Assembly: GCA_934047225.1 (NCBI GenBank)
Contig: OW203987.1
Coordinates: 7,095,501 to 7,159,500, forward strand
Length of the DNA stretch: 64,000 nt
From: Ypsolopha sequella
Taxonomy: Eukaryota > Arthropoda > Insecta > Lepidoptera > Ypsolophidae
Direction of reading: 5' to 3'
A program made the position numbers and the translations under genes. Below the pieces are notes generated by a model. It saw nothing but the letters and a program-made list of their open reading frames with translations, was not told the DNA's origin and made no database searches. The stretch's first letter is position 1; each line of letters opens with the position of its first letter. Positions 51,901 through 63,900 of the stretch are shown one piece after another.

Positions 51901-54900
51901 GAAATATGGAGGAGGTTAGTTGTTTCAAACATAGATATATAATATCATAGACTAAGTATTAATTTAGTCTATGATAATATATAAATATGTAAGTTTGTAG
52001 TATTTGCATGCAATAAGTATGTTTATAAACCTTTGTTGATGTAGATACATAACGTATAGGACATTATAGACTTATAATCTATACAGAGTTACGCGTGGCC
52101 AGTAACGAGAGGCACAGGGTTGTGGAGGTGGCTTTAAAATTAGATTATATTAAAGGAAGTGATATTTGTCCAGGCGAATCCCTGCAGTGCCCGCGATGCT
52201 CTCAGTCGGTGCCGGCGAACCCTGGAGTGTGTGCCAACTGTGGCGAGAACGTCTTCCAATGTCACAAGTGTCGGTAAGTGTTGCCAAGTTTTGACCCCTA
52301 TCACTTGGGGGTCGCAAATCCGTAATTTTCAAGATAATCGACATTCTCTGCTTTATTTATAAAATTGCGAAATTTGGCAAATAAAAAACGCCAAAAAAAA
52401 TCTTGTTGTTTTTTGGCCTGAAATTTGGCATGAACTGATAGCTTACTGATTGATCAATCTCCTTAAGGCTAAAAATCACTCAAATAATTGCAAAATCTTA
52501 TGCTGCATGTCTAAAATCACGATAACAAAGAATTAAAATTGAACTTTAAAAATAAAAATTTCTCGAAAATGGCGGATTTGCGATCCCCAAGTGACAGTGG
52601 TCAAATCACTCCAAATTAATCATAGTTTACTTCCACGAGAGGAATAAGAGCAATTTCCAGTCACCCTGTATATTGCTACATATAAATTAAATAAACCTTT
52701 AATTTAGTTCATGTACATTTACTGTTTTATTACGTATATATTAATAATATTAAATTTGACTGTATTATGTATTTGAATTTGAATTTGCTTCAAGTTCTCT
52801 CATACCAACGTGTTTTCCTCCACCCAGCGCTATAAACTACGACGAGAAAGACCCGTTCCTCTGCCACGCGTGCGGTTTCTGCAAGTACGCCAAGTTCGAC
52901 TACACGCTGACAGCCCGGCCGTGCTGCGCCGTTGACACCATAGAGAACGACGAGGAGAGGAAGAAGATGGTGCAGACCATTGGCGCGTTGCTGGATAAGG
53001 CTGACCGGGTCTATAGGCAGCTGGTGGCCAATAAGCCTGTGTTGGAGGTTAGTTGTGTTTCCCGCTTTTTTAGTTAATCTTTGTTTTGTGAACCCAAAAG
53101 GTATAACCCTTGTGGTGGTACGTCTACACATCTGCCGCATTCTTGTTGAATATTATAATGATAATCACGTAACTTTAAGTATAAATAAGGAATCATCTTT
53201 TATAAATTGAGATCATGCAAAGATGCCAAAATGCCATCCTCAAGAAAACTGTAAATGCTCCCTGGTTCACAAAGTCCATGGATATTCATGAATACCTTGA
53301 AGTACCAACAGTGATTGAAGAAATACAGGAACGCAATGTGAAATACAAAGCCCTCCTTTTGTCTCACGTAAACAACCTAGCAACAGATCTGCTTACTAGT
53401 AATGCTGATGTGGTACGCCTGAAGAGGCACACAATCCTGGGGTAAGGTACAGGTAGTAGACCGATAAAGGTTGGTTGATAGCTGTATCAAACAACCCACA
53501 AGCTCTTTACCCACAAAATACCTGCTTATGGTCAAAAGATCTATCGCAAGTGGACCATAAATAGAAAAAAAAAAACAAAAAACTTATAAATACATTACAT
53601 ACTAAACCATACATAACATAATTAACCATCAAACTGGTAGTAACAATTTATTTTATATAAAACCGCCCCCAAATTGGTGACCCCGACGTGATTTGAACAC
53701 GCAACCTTCTGATCTGGATCAGAAGTCCAAAAATGTGTTCTTTATATCCTTTCTTTGGTCTAATCGAATGTGTTAACTTGCTCTAGATAGCATACGTCAC
53801 ACTACGTCTTCTTTCACACGTTGGCAAACTTATGGGTTACTTATTACGCTACTTGTTAAATTCGACAAGACCGAAGCACAAAATAACCACTTACAGAAGG
53901 TTTACTCCGCATAACTAGCGAAAACAGGCGCACGCACACATAGACGCGTACGTACGACGATCTTGGATGAAGTCGGTCGAATGCCAATACGAAATTCTGC
54001 CGAGATCATCATACGTACGAGTCTATGCATGTGTGCGTCTGTTTTCGCTCCGTCGTCGAGTCGGCCTTCTGGTAGTATCTATTTTGTAGCCGAAGCATGT
54101 ACAGTCTGTATCTACAGTGCCTGGGGTACCTAAGCTGTCCAGGAAATAATGCCCGTTTTTACTAACCATCTATAAATCAGAAGTCAAGAGTTACCTAGAG
54201 CAAAAACATGTTTCAACAAGACAAGACAAGACAAATACTCTTTATTGTGCACTATTTAAGAAAGACTAACAGGATAAAACAGTTATGAGGTAGGTAACAA
54301 ACAATTAGCGGCCTTATCGCTTAAAGCGATTTCTTCCAGACAACCTTTGACAACCTTTGGGTGGTATATAGTGACAGATTTGTAAGTTTCATAATAGACT
54401 CACTGAACCTTAGATCTGAATATTATAAAAACACTCATAGTAGTAATTCCAACTGTTTTACACATCATCCAACATTGTAATTATTTTTAAGCCGAATTAA
54501 TCTTAAGATGTATGGCTTATAAAATAAATAAGATAAAAAAAAAAACCTTTGGGTGGAAATGATGTCAAGAAGAGATTTCGTGAAGGCGATGTACTTCATC
54601 AATACTTAGGTCATGGACTCCTATGTTTTTAAAATCGTGAAACATTCAGAATTTGTCTGCATTCCAAATTCAAAATTCGGAACCTATGACAGTATTTATC
54701 ACCCGACTACGTATGCACGTTGTGCTAGTGTGCGTGCCTTCTGGAGCGATACATTTGCATGTTATACAATGTGTAACAGAAAGGTGTAACCATATTTGAA
54801 GAGCTTATTCAGTCAATGGTATAGAACAACTTTTACTATGGAACAAAACCTGTATATCGAAATTTTTTTTTTACTGTTTCATAGAAAAATGCAATGCCGC

Positions 54901-57900
54901 TCGGCCGAAATGTATGGAAGGGCAGATTTTTTTTTTGAGATTTCAGGTTTGGCTCCATAGTAAAAGTTGTTCTATACCATTGACTGAATAAGCTCTTCAA
55001 ATATGGTTACACCTTTCTGTTACACCTTGTATAATAAGTACTTCATAAGTGCAAAGCTGATAAGTCGTCGTGGATTGCAAAAATATACCTAAATCAGGTG
55101 TTACTTAAGGCAGGTATCTAAGTAGGCATTGCCTTGTTCGCTTGTTGTTGTGCTTCTGATGTCTATAATTTATGTACTATATAAGAAAGTACGTAACGTC
55201 CCACAGTCGCTGCTACACAAGATATCGGAGCATCGGCTCGAGGGGCGAGCGGACGAGAACAGTAACGCGAGCAACACTTCGTTCAGCGGCGTGCAGATCA
55301 ACCGCGTCATACAGTCGCTCGCGCACAAGTACTGCGTCGACTCTAAGAGCTACTTCGAGGACCTCTCCAAGATTATACAGAAGGTGTTAGCTTGCAGGTC
55401 AGTTCAGACTTAAAAAAATTTAAAATATGAAAATTTCTTTATTGCAAAAACATGTTACAGTATAAAAAAATACACTAATTCCCACATTAAGTTGCCTTGT
55501 GAAGTGGAAACTAGGCTCTACCCAGAAACATTAAAGAATCCTATGATTATGAGTGCTAAAAGAGCAAGTAATAAATTATATCTAACAAAAAATTAAAAAT
55601 ATAATGAGTTAAAGTTGCTTCAGAATATATGTATGTATGAAAGTGAATCTGTATGTGTGGTTAATATGTGAATGATAAATATGTTGGTAAAAGCCATGGT
55701 ATTAAGGCGATATGCGAAAAAAATACGGGTTCTTCTTTTCTGTGTATTTCATAAAATACACGAAAATTTTTAATAAATTTCTGGTATATGCATTTTGACT
55801 ATACATATAATCTAGGATTTTGAAATTGGAAAACATGTTTGTATAAATTTTCCTCGATAGAAATAATTGTTGAAATGAGGTCTTCAAACACACTTTTTTT
55901 CCTCGTTTGACGAATAGGAACCATATACAGAACTCAAATATATTTTATAAGGTGTACTCTAACAATATCTAGAGATTTGATATTTGAAATTTTGCTAGCT
56001 ATTTTAGTTTTTTTAATAAAAATATAAAACCAACTTTTTTCCCTTTTTCCCTGAATCCGCCCCTCTCGCACTGCGCGATTTTTCGCTTGGAGTGACAGTG
56101 ACAAAAATAAAATTCGCATAGCCTCTTAATGGTTAAATCTTCAAAGTTTTAACGAAATAACAAGAAATAATACTGAACTACTTCCTGCGCTCATCGCACT
56201 AACGATTAAGACATTTTTTGAGAGTGCAGGATTTTTAAAACGATATATTCTTTATTTTAATATTGTTTATTTTTTTTAACCAACAGAAAAGAGCTCGTCT
56301 CGTACGATAGGTCGCAGAGCGAACAACTCAAAGGCGACACGTTGCCCGTGTACGCAGGACTTGTCCAGAACTATGACGGAGAAATCAGTAAAGGTAACGG
56401 CTTTTGACCTTATTCCGACTTTCATAATGTTATATATGTTGAAGATATTTGTTTGTTAGCTTTTATTTCTGTAACTAACTGGCCTACCGTTTAATCGTCG
56501 GTTAGTCGGTTCCTGAAATTGCTGCGCAGTGCGGGAGGGGTGTGGTTACGTCGCGTGAATTGACGAGAGAGAGAGAGAGAGACGGATGTCACCCCTCCCG
56601 CACCCTGCTGCCTCCTCAGGAACCGACTTAGTTAAACGGTAGGACTGTAATCAACGAATCGCGTCGAAACTTATGCGACATGCACATAAGTTCACATGCG
56701 CAAATCCGCGTGCAATACATGTTGGTGTGTGATAAATTAAGAAGCTGCAATGTCGTTGAAACCACAGTTCGGGCCGGTACAGAAGGTGGGCGTGAAGTTC
56801 GGAGCTTCGATGAGGGATGCGTTGCGCGGGGGGAGACCTGACGTTTTCTGTACTGGCCCGAGCTGTACGTTATTCTACCCAATGGTAACTCTCTTGACGC
56901 TGTAAATCGGTAATATACAACGTAGTTTGAACCAAGCTGCTGCAAGTAAATCGGTATGTATGGATTATACGAGTATATAGGAATGGTGGTAGCTGAAAAC
57001 CAGCGCTGTCAATTATGTTTTTGATTAGCATATAGCTGAGCGTTGTCCATTTATCAGGCTAGATGAATTTTTGAGCCTCTATAATTTATGACTTATTAAT
57101 TTTTAAACAATTATGTCCCATTGTATACAGTGGTGGTCACATAATTACAGACACTTAAAGCATATTAAAATAACTAAGCTATACCTCTCTATATTTTTTA
57201 TCAGACTACCATTGGAACTTGCTACGCAATTTAAAAATATTTGTGTAGGTATTGTGTAGTGTTAAAACGAAATATTATCAACAAAATTTGTCTGTTCCTA
57301 ATATTTTATTCGGTTTATCCTAATTGCAAGCAGTATAAACTTAACAAAGATATGGCCATATAATTAAAGACACTCCATTTGCTTAGAAGAAATAAAAAAT
57401 ATATTGTTGTTATTGAAATTATCTTTATTACCCAAAATTCCCAACAAATTTATAAAACATTCCGGTACGTATCAATATTTGGTCGCATGTCCTTTGGCAG
57501 AAATTACAGCACGACATCTCTTGGGCATGGAAGCGATCAATTTTGTACAAGCTCCAACCGGAATTTGCTCCCATGCTTCTGTAAAGGCTGTGTAAAGTTG
57601 ATCGACGTTTGATGTCCGCTTTGTCGCCACTGTCTTCTTCACCTGGTACCACAAATTTTCTATGGGATTTAAATCCAGGTTGTACGGGGGCCAATCCAAA
57701 ACTGTCACGGATTGGTTCCTTAAGAAGTCTTTTACTATTTTTGCAGTGTGTTTCGGATCATTATCCTGTTGAAAAGTCCAAATGACCGGTAAATTTTGCT
57801 CGGCGTAAGGCAGCATAGCTTGTTCTAAAATATTCTTGTACTGGAATTTATCCATGTTGCCTGCTATTTTCCTGACAGGTCCTACACCAAGTCCTGAAAA

Positions 57901-60900
57901 GCAGCCCCACACTTTGATGTTTCCGCCCCCATGTTTGACTACTCTCTTGGTATACTTTGGATCCATTTCTTTGTTTGGGGGGCGTCTAACATATTGTTTT
58001 CCATCAGAATTAATCATATTAATTTTTGTTTCATCAGAAAAGAGCACTTGTTTCCACTCTCGTTCAGTCCAGTGTTGATATTTTTTAGCAAACGCTAATC
58101 TTGCCTTAACATTTTGCTTTTTCAAAAGTGGCACCTTTCGAGACACTCTTCCGTACAAGTTTGCCTCACATAGTGTCCGTCTAATTGTTCTTGCAGACAC
58201 ATCCTTCGACCCTCCTGCACCAAACAACTCCGAACGTATCAGTTCTGATCCCTTGAACGGATCTTTTTTTGCCAACAACACCATCTTAGTCTTCCCGCAC
58301 AGTAGTTTTCCTTGGTCTCGGTTTTCTAGGTACTTTTTCGGTCGTGTTAAACTTCTTGGTATGTTTTATAGCATTCATAACCATGTCCTTAGAACAGTTC
58401 AAGTGGTTTCCTATTTTTCTGTACGACAAGCCTTTGGTATGAAAGTTCAAAATAATCTTCCTAGTGGTCGAATCGCAACTCTTGTTTTTTCCCATATTGA
58501 TTGGTTTAAAACGTATTAATTTTATTGAAAAAAGTTAAGTTTTTTCAGTAATATCGACGTTTCATGAAAATACGCGGCAAAACAAAGAAAAAGAGAATTT
58601 AGTTATTTTTTCTTTTTTTAAATTCAGAACACAGCTTTTATTGTCTTTAATTAGCTGGCCAGCTACAAGTAAGTTAAAAAAGTTTGTGTTACTTTCCCAG
58701 AGTGCGCAGTGGCTAAACTACTAACGAACACATCTATTTTTTGTCCCACTTTTTAAGAATACAATGTCACGTATGGTTTAATACTAATTACTCTAGATTA
58801 AATACATATTTAAGCAAATGGTAGTACCATAACTAAGTTTTTTGTGGTCAATTAGGAGGTGTCTTTAATTATGTGACCACCACTGTATATACGTTTTACA
58901 TGCTATAACGAAGTTTTTTGCATCCAGAGTCCGGTGGCGGCTGCTACGGCTGTTCCCTCGCCTGCGCCGAACATTGCCTTACCCTGCTGCGGGCGTTGGC
59001 CTCGCAAGCCGAACACCGCACTCGGCTATGCCGGTTCGGTCTAGTTCAGGAGTTGGTGCAGCACAACCTGCATCGGGGCACGCCACAGGTATCGAAGGGA
59101 AATGTAAATATGCCAATGCTTTGATTTATACTTGCGATTGTTGCTACTTAGTGAAACTTAATCAAACTCTTGATAAAAACACTTGTACTGGTCATTATTA
59201 AAACTTTGAAATAAATAATAGGTCTTTACATATGAAATTGCCGTTTTCTAAAGAAAAAAAAATTTGAAGGCAACTCAATTTTCAGTACTAACATTTTTAC
59301 ATTTTTTTTTAGGTACGACGAATCCAAATTACTTATTTGATTTATTTTATGTGTGAATGATACAACATTAAGCTAACAGCAACATTAAGTTAATTTTTGA
59401 AAAGTGACAGCTGTAAAAAGTTATTACTAATCTTATCATGGAAATGAACTGTTTTTGAAAATTTAATTTTGGTTATCAAAATGACAATAAAAACAAAATT
59501 TAGTACGTAGATGTAAAACCTTGAAATCAACTTTGAATAGCTATTGAATCACAGGAATTATGAAAATTTCGGTAATTTCTTATCTAAAGACCTATTTTAT
59601 ATATATTGCTACATAAAGCTTTTCATGTGTTTTATTCTTTATAAAAGTAGAAAAAAAGCATGTTAAAATATATTTTTATTAAAACTTTAATGTTTCCATC
59701 CGGTTTCGTCTTACGGTATCATCTAGGAACAGGTCGGTCACAATTTCCAGAAAAAAACAGTAAAGATTGGTTTGTTTCAGTGCCAGGAAGAAGTGCGTGC
59801 GCTAATCTGCCTAGTGACTCGTGACAACTTGCCGGCGACGGAACAACTCTGCAATCTGTTGTCTCAACGTATCACGCTCTCTCTGATGGGACACGCCGCT
59901 TCGCAGGACCATAATAATTCTGTTAGTTTACATACATACCACCTCGCGCACCTTGGTTCGCCTCAAGAAACCTCAACAGAAAATATCTAGTTATATGCTT
60001 CCGAACTCGAACTTACCACATCCCACTTAACAAGTTTAACTTCATCATGAAAAAAAGAGACGATCCAAACTGTACACGATGTGAAAGAGAAGAGGACCTC
60101 CTACACTTAGTCCTCGAGTGTAAAATCAACGAACAATGTAGGTTGGATTTCTTAAATGAAACTCGGTGCTCTACTGGCGATTTTCTCTTCTTTCTCCATC
60201 AAATCTTAAGTTCAGGGTTCACGGTCGAATATAGTGATAGATTTGTAAGTTTCATAATAGACTCACTGAACCTTAGATCTGAATATTATAAAAATACTCA
60301 TAGTAGTAATCCCAACTGTTTTACACATCATCCAACATTGTTATTATTTTTAAGCCGAATTAATCTTAAGATGTATGGCTTATAAAATAAATAAGATTAA
60401 AAAAAAAGAAAAAAAATATATATATATAGATATACAGTGCGTAAACGTAAATAATGCACTTAAAACTAAAGAGGGAGATACATCGGCTGTAATCGGCTAG
60501 TTTCGGCCAGTTTCGGCTTCGTAGAGCGTCGTTTCTGTCGCACGGAGCACTAATATCCCGGTATCTACTAAAGTAAGGTAAAGTAAAGTAAGTTTTAATT
60601 CGAGGAACTCCATTGACAGATAGAGTGTTGCCATTATTCGAAAAATAAAAATAGGGAAAGATATACGTCGATATGTCGATATCGATATTTACTGCAGCAT
60701 GACGTATGGTAGCAATACGCGCTTACGAGATATTTCAACAATCGAGATAATCATAATCAATCAAATTTACAATCGAGATAAACGTCCATCTTGTTGATCG
60801 GTTGAATGATCGAGACATTTTTCGATTGTTCCAAGATACGAGATATGCTCCGTTAGTAATTTAGTTATATAAGTATGCAGTTTTATTCGTAATGACTTTA

Positions 60901-63900
60901 CGAATAATACATTTTGAATTTTGCGATGCATGGTATGTAAATGGTAATCGATTTAAATCGAGGGAGCTGACCAAAATAACAACCTGTTTTTTTAGTTCTC
61001 TGAATATTCGTATCATGAAAAGTATGGATCAAAATAAAACACCCATATATTTTTTAATAAATAAATATTTAATAAATACTTATATATTAATATATTTTTT
61101 AACAAACCTGACAAAACCCATATTTTATGTTGACAATTACTGAGATTTCGTTACGGTTTTAAAAGATTTGATATCGATTATTATAAAATTGCAAGTTTTT
61201 TTTTTCAATAATAACTGTGAAGCAAACTTAAAAAGACCATGTGGAATTTTTTTTCGAAAAGTTAGTGTTAAAGTGTAAAGTTATATTTTTGTTAAATTTT
61301 GCGTCACTTGACTGTATGAGTTTTCGAGTATAAGAAACGCCGTCAATTTTATGATATCGATAAGAGCAGCACTGGCTGAAAAGTGGCAACATTTTGCTTT
61401 TCGAGTTGTCAAACGAGTTCCTCGAATTAAAAAACCTACTTTAGCTGTTAAAACAATTAAGATTTTTTAATGTTTTAATAAAATACACCAAAAATTTTTT
61501 TAGAAACACGATTGAAGAAATAATCAAAGAATTAACAATTATTACGAAAAAAATACTTGAAATAATTACTTCCACCGTCATCCTCAGAATGTATGAATGA
61601 GTTGACTTCTTTTACGAAATATTTATAAACATTTACTGACTGTGTATAGGTTTCCCTCTTTTTATTTTTGATGCCATTGTATAATTTTATGTTGGCCGTT
61701 TTAGCAACTCAGTGTATATATCTTGAAGTGGACGCGACCAACGACTGACGTGAGTGAAAAAACGTCACATAATGTACTGAGTGACAGAGACGATGCTTTA
61801 CGAAGCCGAAAATAGCCAATTATCTCCCTCTTTAGCTCGATGTGCACTATTCACGTCCCGCACTGTACTCACGCCTGTCTCCCAGAGGGGTAGGCAGATC
61901 CTGACACCCTTTTTCACCTCTTCCACATCCAATAATTGTAATAATTTTCACAAATGTGAAAATAATTCTTTCATTTCTTTGAAAGAGAATTATAAATCAT
62001 TTTTTTGTTATTATTTCCATTTACTTATATTAATATATGTATGTATTGATAATTATACTATTCATAATTATTTTGTTAAATGCGTCTTTGACAGTATTTA
62101 ACACAACTTTTAATAAAACCATTTATATAAATACAACATCTTTGTTTCGTACCAGGTGCGGCCATTAGTCGTCTTGCTTGGAGCACTAGTGAAAGTGCAA
62201 GATTCAGTCGAGTGTTGGGAGGTTAGACTTCGTTGCATTGTCAGACTTTGGGTTTGGTAAGTGCTTTATGATATATTTATATTATTTTACTTGTCTTATA
62301 TATTTTTTGATTAACAGATCTTGTCGTTAAAAAGTGTTACGTTTGTGTCTAACGTTAATAATATTAGATTATTATACGAGTGCATAAAACGAGCTATATT
62401 ACCCGAGATATTTAGCCGCCTGAGCCTTGACGAAGGCAGCTATAGTTCGAGGTAATATGGCTCGTTTGTAGCAGAGTTCAACACTCTACTTTTCACTTCG
62501 ATTGTGAGGAAATGAAACAGTATTATTTCATCATCACTGAATGATATATTTAACTTTTAGTAATACTTAATGCAAATTTATATAATCAAACAATATGTAC
62601 TGCTGAGACTGAGAATAAACAACAGCTCTTTCCCGCCACTGTTTTTTTTAATTCTTCCACCAAGTGGGGAGGTAAAGGGAACTTACCCCATACAGCCAGG
62701 TCTAAATAACCTAAATCAATAATCAGATGTGCATGTCTTTTTATTTGTGTTATATTATCTTTCTTTGAAGTCACTGTACATATCTTTGAGCATCATCTGA
62801 AGCTTCTGTCCTGTTAGTTCGCGCTAATATGATAGAATCTTAGCGCGAACATTATTGAGTTTTAAAAAGTTTGTCTATGAAGTTGTACTGGCTGGCTGTA
62901 TGGTCTATTGCCATAGTCTTAGAAGAAGTAAACACTTTTATGCACTAGAGCAGGGGTCGGCAACCGGCGGCCCGCGGGCCGCATGCGGCCCGTGAACCAC
63001 TTTGGTGTGGCCCGCATGGCTCGCAACCACTGCATGATAACTATATTCGGTGGTACATATTTGTGTGAGCAGACATTTTCCATTCTGAACTATCTAAAAA
63101 GCAAGTATTGTTCTCGGTTAAAAGATGGACATGTGGCCCTGGCTAATCTCCTATTAGCATTTGTGGCCCTCCTATATCATAAGGTTGCCGACCCCTGCAC
63201 TAGAGCATAAAACGTAGTTTTAATCCGCTTATAGCAAGCATAAAGCAGTACTTTTTAGAGCATGAAAGTGAAAATCAGTTTTACTAGTGTTTAAGTAGTT
63301 TACTTGAAATTTGTTTCTCTTATAACAATTAAAATCGGTTTTGGTCCAAGTTTTTCTTTTATTAAATAAAATATACTTTATTTGTTTCTACAAATGTGCT
63401 TTATAATATAACTTTATTTATTATGCGTATACAAATAATCCAAAAGTAGAAAGAAAAAAGTATCTAAGCCCGGCTTGAGATATAAATCCTTGATATTTGA
63501 TTTCCATTGGTATTATTGTAGGAGCTGCCCTCAGCTGGCAGAAGTGGCAGGTATCCCGCCTGCTGCGACAGCCATCTTGAAAGCTGAAGCTATGGCTGGT
63601 ATACCGGGCCTCAACACTCCTTCTCATAACTGTAAGTATTTCAATGAACATAATTATGTCAAGGCAGCTTTTTGTACCAAGAAACGATTCGTAAAAACAC
63701 GTTAGAACATAAACGACCATGTATATTTTCGTGTTCTTGTCTTTACAATACATTTGTTCCGTCAAACGCATATTGTGAATAAAAGAATTAGAAAAGCCAA
63801 AACAATGTAATTTTCTTTGTACAGATGCCAGCATGATGGCTCTTATTGCTGCCGTTAAAATCTTACAAATAGGCGAACTGTAAGCGACTACGTTGTAAGG

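Noticed and set aside
51203..52031. CRISPR-like array
   Set aside because: The units are 166-bp direct repeats without unique spacers, in a eukaryotic intron; this is a tandem satellite.
58286..58495. Separate small HTH protein gene
   Set aside because: It is the N-terminal part of the Tc1 transposase, cut off by a single-base frameshift.
63826..63881. Possible extra Ubr4 exon reading '[19 protein letters not shown]' between exons 42 and 43
   Set aside because: It has an acceptor-like 'tttgtacag' and a donor-like 'gtaagc', but including it puts exon 43 out of frame and destroys '[17 protein letters not shown]'. Exon 42 to exon 43 directly is in phase.
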